From: Propionibacteriaceae bacterium
GTDB taxonomy: Bacteria; Actinomycetota; Actinomycetes; Propionibacteriales; Propionibacteriaceae
Length of the DNA: 64,000 nucleotides
Reading direction: 5' to 3'
NCBI GenBank assembly: GCA_031262485.1
Contig: JAISHO010000010.1
Span: 35,642-99,641, forward strand
Position numbers and translations under genes: made by a program. Below the pieces are notes generated by a model, which was not told the origin of the DNA, ran no database searches, and worked only from the letters and a program-made list of their open reading frames with translations. Positions 9,964 through 18,331 of the stretch are shown piece by piece; the first letter of the stretch is position 1; each line of letters starts with the position of its first letter.

Positions 9964-10015
9964 CTAGTGGTCTGTCGCGCCATTACGCAACGTTTTAGGC
10001 GCGACAGACCACTAG
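9964..10015. repeat. Perfect 18-bp inverted repeat (palindromic element) between hemD and hemB
   Basis: CTAGTGGTCTGTCGCGCC at 9964-9981 is matched exactly by its reverse complement at 9998-10015, with a 16-nt spacer. There is no T-run, so it is not a standard terminator. The right arm plus part of the spacer recurs at 44064-44090 with 24 of 27 bases identical. This suggests a dispersed palindromic element, perhaps the joined ends of an insertion sequence or a MITE-like repeat. Confidence 0.85.
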
Positions 10016-10087
10016 TGATGTGTCACCACGCCTGTGCCGGTGATCGTCCTCGCGCTTGACGTCGGTATCGAGTGAGGTTCGGCCCTC

Positions 10088-10876
10088 TTATCCGAGAGAA
10101 GACACCACCGCGTCGGCGATCGCCTCGTCGGTAGGGGCTTCGGCGACGGCGGCGACGGCGAGTCCGAGGTTGTGAGCGATCCGGGCTGTCTCGGCGCCGA
10201 TCGTGATGATCGGCGGCGCCAGTTCCTTGCCCACCTGTTCGGCGAAGGACCGCACCGCGCTGCCGGCGGCGAGAACCACGGTGTCGACGGTGCCGTCCTC
10301 GATCCGTTCGCGCACCGAGGCGACGAGCGGGCAGGAGGAGGTGTGATAGGCGATGACGGTCTCTGGTTCCCAACCACGTTGGGTCAACCCGGCGGTGAGC
10401 AGGGGGGAGGCGATGCCGGATTGTGGGAAGAGAACAGCCGTGTTCTCGTCGGGGCGGGGTGAGGGAAAAGCGGCGAGCAAGCCGGTCGCAGAGTGGGTTC
10501 CAGGCACGAGATCGACCTGGATTCCATGCTCGGACAAGGCATTTCTGGTGGCGACTCCGACGGCGGCCCACCGCGTGGGGTGTCTACCGACGTAATCCAC
10601 CCCCATTCCTTGCCGCGCCGCCGAATCGACGAGGGCGACGACCGTGTTGACGGACGTGATGACAACCCACCGATAGTGTCCGTCGAGGAGACGACGGGTC
10701 GCCGCGTCGAGGCGTGCGACGTTCGGAGGCGGGACGGTCGAGGTGACAGGTGCGACGAGCACTTCGGCGCCCTGTTCGCTCAATCGTTGGGTCAGGCCGT
10801 GAACCCGATCAGGGTCTCTGGCCACGAGGATGGTGCGGCCTCGCAAGGCGAGGTCCATGCTGGCGGGGGAAACCAT
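10088..10876 (-). CDS. hemD: Uroporphyrinogen-III synthase
   Basis: Closes and rearranges hydroxymethylbilane to uroporphyrinogen III. As expected for this poorly conserved family, recognition rests on the overall pattern: RTILVARDPDRVHGLTQRL at the start, VVITSVNTVVALV, FPQSGIASPLL, VIAYHT, and DTVVLAAGSAVRSF near the end, plus its place directly after hemC. Start is uncertain: ATG at 10876 (MVSPASMDLALRG) or ATG at 10858; neither has a strong ribosome site, and a longer frame to 10987 would overlap hemC. Confidence 0.88.
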   Translation of the reverse strand: MVSPASMDLALRGRTILVARDPDRVHGLTQRLSEQGAEVLVAPVTSTVPPPNVARLDAATRRLLDGHYRWVVITSVNTVVALVDSAARQGMGVDYVGRHPTRWAAVGVATRNALSEHGIQVDLVPGTHSATGLLAAFPSPRPDENTAVLFPQSGIASPLLTAGLTQRGWEPETVIAYHTSSCPLVASVRERIEDGTVDTVVLAAGSAVRSFAEQVGKELAPPIITIGAETARIAHNLGLAVAAVAEAPTDEAIADAVVSSLG

Positions 10877-10943
10877 AATGTTCTTAGCGTACGCGAAGGC
10901 GGCCCAATGTGAAACACACCGGCTTCCGGCGTGGCTTTCCCGC

Positions 10944-12014
10944 TCATTCGTTCGTCGACGAGGCGCTCCCCAGAGCCTGGGCGACACGGAACCCTAGTTG
11001 TTGAGCGAGCCGGTCGCCGTCGAGCAGGGCGGTCATCGGGTTGACGATGCCGGCGAGGAAGACCTCCCCCTCCTCGGTCAGGCGCACGGTCGTCGGCAAA
11101 TCGATCGTGTCAGTGACGACGATGGGCTCGCCGCCGTCGAGCGAGCCGAGGCAGGCCCGCAAGGTGATCGTCGTGTCGGCGGCGACTGCGTAGGCGCCGA
11201 CGGGAGCGGAACATCCGGCGCCGAGCCCGACGAGGACGGCGCGCTCGGCGGCGACCGCCCAGCGGGTCGCGACATGGTCGAGAGCGATGAGGGTGCCGGC
11301 GAAGATCTGGTCGACGCGGGCGTCCTGCTCGCGGGCCTCGATGGCGAGAGCGCCTTGCCCGGGGGCGGGGGTGAGCGTCTCGGGGTCGAAGATGTCGGTG
11401 ACGGCGTCGAGACGGCCCAACCGGTCGAGCCCGGCGTGGGCGAGGACGACCGCGTCAAGATCCGCGCGCGAGCCGACAACGTGATCCAAACGTGATTCAA
11501 CGTTCCCACGAACGCCGACATAGGTGAGGTCGGGTCGGAGGGCTTTCAACTGGGCGATCCGGCGTGGCGACCCCGTGCCGACTTTCGCCCCAGACGGAAG
11601 TACCTCAAATGTGAGACCATCGCGAGCGCAGAGGACGTCGCGGGCGTCAGCGCGGCGCGGGGTGACGATGATGAGCCCGTCGGCTGGTTCCGTCGGCAGA
11701 TCCTTGAGTGAGTGAACGGCGAGATCGCATTCCCCCGCCTGGAGCGCGGCGCTGACCGCCGCGACGAAAACGCCTTGTCCGCCGAGGTCGGCCAGCGGGG
11801 TCGTCTGATCGGTGTCGCCTTCGCTGCGGATCGCGACGATGTCGACGGGGCGGCCGGAAAGCTCCTCGACGTCATGGGCGACGAGCGAGGCCTGGGCCAT
11901 CGCCAAGGCGGAGGCACGGGTGCCAAGTCGGAAAGGCTTGATGCTGGTTTCAGCCGAAGGGTCGGACGGCTGCGATTCGGACGACGGAGAATCAGACGGC
12001 AAAGGAATAGTCAC
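10944..12014 (-). CDS. hemC: Hydroxymethylbilane synthase (porphobilinogen deaminase)
   Basis: Polymerises four porphobilinogen units to hydroxymethylbilane. Family motifs are in order: FRLGTRASALAMAQ, IRSEGDTDQ, AVHSLKDLPTE, GTGSPRRIAQL, VRGNVESRL and TPAPGQGALAIE. The cysteine that carries the dipyrromethane cofactor is in GLGAGCSAPVGA. The first ~25 residues are Ser/Pro-rich and not part of the fold, so the true start could be slightly later. First gene of the leftward hemCDBL series. Confidence 0.95.
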   Translation of the reverse strand: MTIPLPSDSPSSESQPSDPSAETSIKPFRLGTRASALAMAQASLVAHDVEELSGRPVDIVAIRSEGDTDQTTPLADLGGQGVFVAAVSAALQAGECDLAVHSLKDLPTEPADGLIIVTPRRADARDVLCARDGLTFEVLPSGAKVGTGSPRRIAQLKALRPDLTYVGVRGNVESRLDHVVGSRADLDAVVLAHAGLDRLGRLDAVTDIFDPETLTPAPGQGALAIEAREQDARVDQIFAGTLIALDHVATRWAVAAERAVLVGLGAGCSAPVGAYAVAADTTITLRACLGSLDGGEPIVVTDTIDLPTTVRLTEEGEVFLAGIVNPMTALLDGDRLAQQLGFRVAQALGSASSTNE

Positions 12015-12106
12015 GCGCCTAGTTTGCTGGGGATGAGCCGTGAATTCAAACGTTTCTCCTTGAAAGACGACGATGGGGGCCGATCCGTCAGCCCTGTGAG
12101 CGCTCC

Positions 12107-13909
12107 TCAGGTGGGATCGACATCGGCGTGGGTGAGCACGACCTCCATCTCACCAGCGGCGTTGGAGGCGCTGACGGCGAACTCGGCCGTCAGCGCGGTG
12201 AAGCGCAATTCGACGCGGTGGTTGATGATCCCCTCGAACTCTTCGGTGTCGCCCCACGTGATGATCATGCCGTCGGCGGTCGGCTTAGTGCTGACGCTGG
12301 ACGCCCGGAAGCCGGGGTGCTCTCGCCTGAGCCGCAGCGCCGCGAGTTGGGCCTGGACGACGGGGCGCTCGAGGTTCTCCGTCACCTCGTCGGGAGTGTA
12401 GTGGTGGCGGTTGACGTCGCGGCCGACGCCGGTGCGAGCCAGGAGGTCCATGTCGTTGTGTCCGGCGAGGAGGCCGACGTAATACACCTGGGGCGCGCCC
12501 GGGAGGAAGAGTTGGATGAGCCGGGCCAAGAGATAGCGTCGGTCGTCGCCGCCGAGGGCGTCGTAGAAGGTGCAGTTGACCTGATAGAGGTCGAGGTTCG
12601 AGGCGGCCGCGCCGGTGGCGGCCCGGCTCGTCTCTCCACTGTTGCGATGGATCGTCTCGACGAGGGCGTCGATTTGCTCGGGCTCAAGCAAGCCGGAATG
12701 CCGGTCGATGGTCACGTCGTCCCACACCTCGTCGTCCCACATCTCCTCATCGAGCCCATCGTCGTCGAGGATGACGCTGACGCCGCCGCCGAAGGTGAGG
12801 ACTCCGGGGATGCGGTCCTCCACGGTCAGGTGGGTCTCGTGCTCGGGGATGTCATCGGCGTCGTCCGCAGAGGGGACGTCATCGATGACGGTGTCGGCTG
12901 CTTCGACGTCGTCGCCCCCAGGCGTCCCGCCTCCGGCCGGCCCGACGTCGATGACGCCGATCCCATCGTGGGTGTCGAGCACCGTGAAGAGATACTCGGG
13001 CCGAATGTCGAGCCAATGGTCGAGCGGCTCGAGATCGCCCGTCGTCAACGCGTGAAGAATGAGCGGCGGCAAGGCGAAATCGTAAACCCAGTCGGATTGG
13101 TCGGCGATGTCGATCTGCTGACTGTGATGCCCGTGCACTTCGACGAGGATTTCTGCCCCACGCTCATGGGCGAAAGCGCGCAGCCGCTCGATGAAATCCG
13201 ACGCCGATTCCGTCATGAAGCAATCGGTGCCGGCTTCTTTGCCGACATATCCGACGGCGTCGAGGCGCAGATAATCGACGCCCGCCTCCGTGAGATTCGT
13301 GATGACCTCGGCGAGGTAATCCCACGTCGCATCATCTCGAATATCGAGGTCGACTTGTTGAGCGGTGAACGTCGTCCAAACGAGACGCTTGTGCCCGCCT
13401 AGTGTCATCGGTGTGAACGGCAGCCCCGGCCGTGGCCGGTAGATCCGGGCCAAGTCCTCCTCCGTCGCCCCGTCCGGGTAGATCGACGAGAGCGTGAGGA
13501 ACATCCCCGCTGTTGGCGACTCGTCCCCGCGCTCGACAACGTCAAGAAATTGTGGGGCATCGGCAGACATATGGTTGACGATGACATCCGCCATGACAGA
13601 GCGCTTCGTTCCGTCCGGCTTCCGGCTGAGCGCTCGAACGTCGTCCCATGACCCCAACCGAGGGTCGACGCTCGTGTGATCCGTCGGATCGAACCCCGCG
13701 TCCGCCCCGTCGAACGGCGTGAAGAACGGCAACAGATGCACCCCGTCGAACGCCCGCGCCAGCGGCCCGTCCAACAACTCCTTGACCCCAGCGATCGACC
13801 CGGCCAGCCGATCCGCGTAACAGATCAACTGAGGCCCCGCCTGGTCGAACCCGCCATGCGGTCTATCGGAGTCGAAAGTGAATCCATCGAGGAGTTCATC
13901 GATGTTCAT
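12107..13909 (-). CDS. Sucrose phosphorylase (GH13_18) with an acidic insertion
   Basis: Phosphorolyses sucrose to glucose-1-phosphate and fructose, or acts on a related glucoside, in the cytoplasm. Catalytic positions are clear: nucleophile Asp217 (YLRLDAVGY), acid/base Glu257 (LVEVHGHH) and the HD pair at 314-315 (LDTHDGIGVID). ATGAAASNLDLYQVN and FLPGAPQVYYVGLLAG also match known sucrose phosphorylases. At 600 aa it is about 95 residues longer than the ~505-aa enzymes of bifidobacteria. The excess is an Asp/Glu-rich block at about 324-405, inserted right after the catalytic Asp loop. A single gene with no visible transporter partner. Confidence 0.88.
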   Translation of the reverse strand: MNIDELLDGFTFDSDRPHGGFDQAGPQLICYADRLAGSIAGVKELLDGPLARAFDGVHLLPFFTPFDGADAGFDPTDHTSVDPRLGSWDDVRALSRKPDGTKRSVMADVIVNHMSADAPQFLDVVERGDESPTAGMFLTLSSIYPDGATEEDLARIYRPRPGLPFTPMTLGGHKRLVWTTFTAQQVDLDIRDDATWDYLAEVITNLTEAGVDYLRLDAVGYVGKEAGTDCFMTESASDFIERLRAFAHERGAEILVEVHGHHSQQIDIADQSDWVYDFALPPLILHALTTGDLEPLDHWLDIRPEYLFTVLDTHDGIGVIDVGPAGGGTPGGDDVEAADTVIDDVPSADDADDIPEHETHLTVEDRIPGVLTFGGGVSVILDDDGLDEEMWDDEVWDDVTIDRHSGLLEPEQIDALVETIHRNSGETSRAATGAAASNLDLYQVNCTFYDALGGDDRRYLLARLIQLFLPGAPQVYYVGLLAGHNDMDLLARTGVGRDVNRHHYTPDEVTENLERPVVQAQLAALRLRREHPGFRASSVSTKPTADGMIITWGDTEEFEGIINHRVELRFTALTAEFAVSASNAAGEMEVVLTHADVDPT

Positions 13910-14198
13910 GAGCCGTCCGTCCTTGCCAGGTCTCCAGTGATGGCATCAGTGTGGCAGATGCGAGGAAGGGACGGCGTCGTTCCTTCTCGTGGTGAGGCGC
14001 CGCCTCGGGAGTCTGCGTCCGTGCGGGCAGAAGCCTCGGGTGAGAACTGATCCATGGGTCAATCCTCCCCCATTGAGTCGCCGTGAAGCGATGAGCCATA
14101 GGAGAACGCGTCATCACGTTCCCATCATCTCTGTCCACCACGCCCCCTACGACGAGGTGGGCGCCTGACCCCGCTCCAGGATTACAATTGACATTGTG
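13910..14198. other. Divergent intergenic region upstream of sucrose phosphorylase
   Basis: Separates the leftward sucrose phosphorylase gene from the rightward ribose-type operon; no gene is supported. TGATCCATGGGTCA at 14048-14061 is palindromic except for one mismatched pair and could be an operator for the phosphorylase gene, but this is only pattern-based. Confidence 0.4.
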
Positions 14199-14206
14199 TC
14201 GATCCG

Positions 14207-14236
14207 TTGACAGCCCCGCCCCTGTCCACCTAGCAT
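14207..14236 (+). promoter_or_regulatory. Sigma-70-type promoter of the ribose-type operon
   Basis: TTGACA at 14207-14212 and TAGCAT at 14231-14236 are separated by 18 bp, close to the vegetative consensus. The promoter points into the sugar operon. In the right-hand repeat copy the -10 is identical but the -35 reads TCGACG. Confidence 0.6.
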
Positions 14237-14245
14237 CCTGTTACG

Positions 14246-14264
14246 CATTGCCACGTGTGCAATG
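14246..14264. promoter_or_regulatory. Operator-like palindrome CATTGC-N7-GCAATG
   Basis: A perfect 6-bp inverted repeat around CACGTGT starts 9 bases after the -10 box, a usual place for a repressor site. It is conserved in the right-hand copy apart from one base. The binding protein is unknown; no regulator gene lies next to the operon. Confidence 0.5.
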
Positions 14265-14444
14265 ACGTGAGTTTCATTGCTTGGGACGGTGTCGTGCCGG
14301 GCCGTGAAGCCCCCGAACGATCCCTCGATCCTTGTGACGCTCATGACTGACCTTTTCCCTCCTGACGCCGATGTCGCCCCTGGAGTTATCTACCGTGGAG
14401 ACGCGCCTGCCGGAGCGTCCGAGGCGACGGCGGAGGGGCCGGGA

Positions 14445-16106
14445 ATGGGGATGGGCGGTTTCGCGGCCCCGGGGCAGGCGCCGCTCGTCCGCCTCGAGCG
14501 TGTGGCGAAACGGTTCGGGCCCGTCACCGTCCTCGACGACGTCACACTCGACCTCTATCCCGGCGAGGTGCTCGTCTTGCTGGGGGAGAACGGCGCGGGC
14601 AAGTCGACGCTCATCAAGATGCTGGCTGGGGTGCACGAGCCGGATTCCGGGCGCATCCTCGTCGACGGCAGCCCTGTCACCCTCGGGTCGATCCACGCGG
14701 CCGAGGCGTTGGGGATCGCGACGATTCACCAAGAGCTCTCCGTCGTGCCGCAGATGTCAGTGGCGGAGAACGTCCTCCTCGGGCACACGCCGAGCAAGGG
14801 TGGATTGGTCGACCGCAAGGCCCTTCGCGCACAGGCCCGCGCGGCGCTCGCCCTCGTCGGGTTCGACGATGTCGACGTCGACGCGCCGATCGGGCACCTC
14901 GGCGTGGTACGCCAGCAACTCGTCATGATCGCCAAGGCGTTGAGCCGTCAATCGCGCCTTGTCATCCTCGACGAGCCGACGGCCGCGTTGACGGGGGCGG
15001 AGACGGAGATCCTCTTCGGCCTCATGGAGGATTTACGACGTCGGGGCGTGGCGATGGTGTTCATCAGCCACCACCTCGAGGAGGTGGCCCGGATCGGCGA
15101 CCGGGTGGCGGTCTTGCGTGACGGACGCCTCATCGACACCGTCGCGGCCGAGACGCCGCAGGATGAGCTCATCCGCCTCATGGTGGGACGTTCGATCGAC
15201 AATCACTATCCGCGCAGGCGTGATTACGACGGCGCCGACGACGTTCTGCTCGACGTCCGTTCCCTCAACCGGCGTGGGACGTTGCATGACATCTCGCTGA
15301 CGGTTCGAGCCGGCGAGGTGGTCGGGGTCGCCGGGCTCGTCGGCTCGGGGCGAAGTGAGCTCATCCGGGCCATCGCCGGGGCCGACCACTACGACTCTGG
15401 CGAGGTCGTCGTCGAAGGACACCCCGTGTTGAGTGGGCGGATCGCGGCCGCGATCGACGCCGGGATCGGGCATGTGCCGGAGGATCGCAAGAGCCAAGGG
15501 CTCGTCCTGCCCGCCTCCGTCGCGGAGAACATCGGTTACGCCACGATGGCGGCAACCTCCCATGCCGGTCTCGTCGATCGGCGAGGCCAGCGGAGCCGGG
15601 CCGGCGCCGTCGCCGAACGCCTGCGGGTGCGCATGCGCGACCTGGATCAGGCGGTGCGCGACCTCTCCGGCGGCAACCAGCAGAAAGTCGTCTTTGCTCG
15701 CTGGGCGTTGGCCGGATCCCGCGTCCTCCTCCTCGACGAGCCGACCCGCGGCGTCGACGTCGGCGCCCGCGTCGAGATCTATGAGTTCATCAACGAGGTC
15801 ACCGCGGCCGGGGGAGCCGTCCTCATGGTCTCGAGCGACTTGCCCGAAGTGCTCGGCATGTCCGATCGCGTCCTCGTCATGAACAACGGACGGATCGCCG
15901 GGGAACGCGACGCGGCGACCGCCACCCAAGACGACATCATGACGCTCGCCGCCAGCGCCCTCGGCGACGAGCTGACGCCAGGTTCGGGACGGGGCGGGAC
16001 AACGGTCACCAGTCTGGAAGGTTCCCTCGCCCCAGTCGCCACACCACGCCCGACCCCGGACCTCGCGCCCGATCCGGCCCCCCACCTCGACAAGGATCTT
16101 CGATGA
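14445..16106 (+). CDS. rbsA: Ribose-type sugar ABC transporter, ATP-binding protein
   Basis: Carries two fused ATPase domains, as in RbsA/XylG/MglA. The first has Walker A GENGAGKST and a degenerate signature (HLGVVRQQL) before LVILDEPTAALTGAE; the second has RDLSGGNQQKVVFARWALA and LLLDEPTRGVDVGAR. ATG at 14445 is chosen because GGAGGGG lies 6 nt upstream; the frame stays open to a TTG at 14277 and an ATG at 14343, but these lack sites. The C-terminus is Pro/Thr-rich. Its stop overlaps the start of the permease by 4 nt (ATGA). Confidence 0.9.
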   Translation: MGMGGFAAPGQAPLVRLERVAKRFGPVTVLDDVTLDLYPGEVLVLLGENGAGKSTLIKMLAGVHEPDSGRILVDGSPVTLGSIHAAEALGIATIHQELSVVPQMSVAENVLLGHTPSKGGLVDRKALRAQARAALALVGFDDVDVDAPIGHLGVVRQQLVMIAKALSRQSRLVILDEPTAALTGAETEILFGLMEDLRRRGVAMVFISHHLEEVARIGDRVAVLRDGRLIDTVAAETPQDELIRLMVGRSIDNHYPRRRDYDGADDVLLDVRSLNRRGTLHDISLTVRAGEVVGVAGLVGSGRSELIRAIAGADHYDSGEVVVEGHPVLSGRIAAAIDAGIGHVPEDRKSQGLVLPASVAENIGYATMAATSHAGLVDRRGQRSRAGAVAERLRVRMRDLDQAVRDLSGGNQQKVVFARWALAGSRVLLLDEPTRGVDVGARVEIYEFINEVTAAGGAVLMVSSDLPEVLGMSDRVLVMNNGRIAGERDAATATQDDIMTLAASALGDELTPGSGRGGTTVTSLEGSLAPVATPRPTPDLAPDPAPHLDKDLR

Positions 16107-17131
16107 CGACGACCGCCCCCGCCCCCTCCACGCCCGATCCCGGGCCCGCGACCAGCGGATCCGACCGCGCGACCGCGACCGCGTCTTCGTCCACCACCGC
16201 GCGCCTGCGCCGGTTCGCCTCGGACAACGGAGCCTTGCTCGGCCTCCTCGTCCTCTGTCTCGCCCTCTTCATCGCCACCCCGCACTTCCTGACCGGTCCC
16301 AACCTTCTCAACGTCGGCATCCAAGCGGCCGCCATCGCCGTCCTCGCCTTCGGGCAGACCTTCGTCATCGTCACCGCCGGCATCGACCTCTCCGTCGGCT
16401 CGGTGGCGGCGTTGTCGTCGATGATCTGTTGTTGGATGTTCGTCAACACCCCCTTGCCAGGCGGGATCGCACTGGTCTTGGGCCTGGCGGCCGGGCTGCT
16501 CACCGGCGTCGTCTCCGGCGCGGCCGTCGCCTACGGCAAACTGCCCGCCTTCATCGCGACCCTCGCCATGCTCTCCGTCGCCCGCGGCCTCACCCTCGTC
16601 ATCTCCGACGGCCGCCCCATCGACACCCCCGGGGCGGTCTCCTTCCTCGGCGGCAGCCTCGGGCCGATCCCCGTGCCGATCCTCGTCCTCATCGTCGCCG
16701 GAGTCGTGTGCGCCTTCATCCTCAACCGCACCGTCATGGGACGGTCGATGTACGCCGTCGGCGGCAACGAGGAAGCGGCCCGGTTGGCGGGATTGCCGGT
16801 CAAGCGCGTCCTCGTCACCGTCTACGGACTCTCCGGTCTGTACGCCGCCCTGGCCGGCATGCTGCTGGCCGGCCGCCTCAACTCGGCCAATCCCCAAGCC
16901 GCCTCCGGCTACGAGCTCGACGCCATCGCCGCCGTCGTCATCGGCGGGGCCTCCCTGGCCGGCGGCTCCGGGCGGGCCTCCGGCACCCTCGTCGGCGCGC
17001 TCATCCTCGCCGTCATCCGCAACGGGCTCAACATCCTCAACGTCTCGTCGTTCTGGCAGCAAGTCGTCATCGGGCTCGTCATCGCTGCGGCCGTCGGGAT
17101 CGACGTTTTGCGACACCGCCGGGGATCCTGA
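16103..17131 (+). CDS. rbsC: Ribose-type sugar ABC transporter, permease
   Basis: 342-aa BPD_transp_2 family permease. After a Ser/Thr/Pro-rich cytoplasmic N-terminus of ~40 residues come about 8-10 hydrophobic helices. The family signatures FVIVTAGIDLSVGSV, AAVAYGKLPAFIATL and AIAAVVIGGASLAGGSG are present. Overlaps rbsA by 4 nt, so translation is probably coupled. Works with the ATPase and the binding lipoprotein downstream to import a pentose or related monosaccharide. Confidence 0.92.
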   Translation: MTTTAPAPSTPDPGPATSGSDRATATASSSTTARLRRFASDNGALLGLLVLCLALFIATPHFLTGPNLLNVGIQAAAIAVLAFGQTFVIVTAGIDLSVGSVAALSSMICCWMFVNTPLPGGIALVLGLAAGLLTGVVSGAAVAYGKLPAFIATLAMLSVARGLTLVISDGRPIDTPGAVSFLGGSLGPIPVPILVLIVAGVVCAFILNRTVMGRSMYAVGGNEEAARLAGLPVKRVLVTVYGLSGLYAALAGMLLAGRLNSANPQAASGYELDAIAAVVIGGASLAGGSGRASGTLVGALILAVIRNGLNILNVSSFWQQVVIGLVIAAAVGIDVLRHRRGS

Positions 17132-17220
17132 CGAAGCCACCAGACGAGACATATGACGCCCGCTCGACGCCCGCCACCCCACGAACCGTCTCTCCATCAC
17201 CACCAACCCTCTAGGAGACC

Positions 17221-18177
17221 ATGATGCACACCCCCCTCCGATCCCTCGCCGCGTGCGCCGCCGCGCTCTGTTTGACCTTGTCACTGAGTGCTTGCGGCCG
17301 CGGCGAGACGAGCTCGGACGACGATTCTGGCGAGAAGACGTACAACGTCACCCTCGCCCTCTCGACGCTCAACAATCCCTTCTTCGTCGACGTCCGTGAC
17401 GGCGCGCAAGACGAAGCCGACGCGCAAGGTGTCACCCTCGACGTCATCGACGCGCAAAACGACGCCACGACACAGTCGAATGGCATACAAACGGCGGTCG
17501 TCGCTCAAGCCGATGGCATCATCATCAACCCCGTCGACTCCGACGCCGCCGCAGCCGCCATCCAACCGGCCCTCGACGCCTCCTTGCCCGTCGTCGCCGT
17601 CGACCGGGCTGTCAACGGCGCCACCGTCGACTCGTATATCGCCTCCGACAATGTCGCCGGCGGTTCCCAGGCGGCCGACGCCCTCGCCGCCGCCATCGGC
17701 GAGACCGGCTCCATCATCGTGCTCGAGGGCCAAGCCGGCGCCTCCGCCAACCGCGACCGCATCGAAGGCTTCACCGAGGGGATCGCGGCCTACCCGAACA
17801 TCACCGTCGTCGCCCAACAGACCGCCAATTTCGACCGCACCGAAGGCCTCGACGTGACAACGAACCTGCTCCAAGCCCACCCGGATGTCGTCGGCATCTT
17901 CGCCGCCAACGATGAGATGGCCCTCGGAGCGATCCAAGCGCTCGGCGCGCGCGCCGGCGCCGAAGTCAAGGTTGTCGGTTTCGATGGTTCCGAGGACGGC
18001 CTGGCCGCCGTCGAAGCTGGGACGTTGACGGCGACGATCGCCCAACAGCCGAAGGAACTGGGCGCCACGTCGGTGCGCGTCATGGTCCAGATCCTCAAGG
18101 GCGAGACGGTCGAGGCGACGCAGTCCGTCGCCGTCGAGACGGTCACGAGCGAGAATGTGGCTGATTTCTTGAGTTGA
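17221..18177 (+). CDS. rbsB: Ribose-type sugar-binding lipoprotein
   Basis: A lipoprotein signal peptide ends in the lipobox LSLSAC, followed by a short Ser/Asp linker. The mature part is a periplasmic-binding-protein-1-like fold: YNVTLALSTLNNPFFVDVRDG, DGIIINPVDSDAAAAAI, VVAVDRAVNG and VVGIFAANDEMALGAI are typical of ribose-binding proteins. It captures substrate outside the membrane for rbsA/rbsC. The gene follows rbsC by 89 bp, with an AGGAG site before ATG. Ribose is inferred from the family and the ribokinase downstream. Confidence 0.92.
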   Translation: MMHTPLRSLAACAAALCLTLSLSACGRGETSSDDDSGEKTYNVTLALSTLNNPFFVDVRDGAQDEADAQGVTLDVIDAQNDATTQSNGIQTAVVAQADGIIINPVDSDAAAAAIQPALDASLPVVAVDRAVNGATVDSYIASDNVAGGSQAADALAAAIGETGSIIVLEGQAGASANRDRIEGFTEGIAAYPNITVVAQQTANFDRTEGLDVTTNLLQAHPDVVGIFAANDEMALGAIQALGARAGAEVKVVGFDGSEDGLAAVEAGTLTATIAQQPKELGATSVRVMVQILKGETVEATQSVAVETVTSENVADFLS

Positions 18178-18331
18178 GCGATGCCTCGGGGCGGCGTGGT
18201 TGTGCGAGATGCTCGGAGCGCAGCCACGTCGTCCTGGGCCCTTTCGCCCTAGCCACACCGAAGAGAGATGACCGTGACGAATCGATGCTTCATTGTCGGT
18301 GGGCAAGCCTTGCCACGAACGAGGAAAGAGG

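Larger units (their letters stand above)
14199..14264 (+). repeat. Left copy of a 66-bp inverted repeat flanking the ribose-type operon
   Basis: This segment matches the reverse complement of 19478-19543 over 66 bases with 8 mismatches and no gaps (58/66). It lies upstream of the sugar ATPase gene and contains a promoter-like pair plus a palindrome, listed separately. The two copies point inward and bracket the rbsA-rbsC-rbsB-rbsK set. Confidence 0.85.

Noticed and set aside
12128..13402. Plus-strand frame opposite sucrose phosphorylase
   Set aside because: The antisense strand contains all GH13 catalytic motifs; the plus-strand product has no recognisable feature.
14147..14344. 65-aa minus-strand frame similar to one at 19320-19616
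   Set aside because: The similarity comes from the 66-bp inverted repeat being translated by chance on both sides, not from a conserved protein.
15779..17284. Long minus-strand frame opposite rbsA/rbsC
   Set aside because: Gly/Asp/Arg-rich low-complexity product; the sense strand encodes clear transporter proteins with catalytic motifs.
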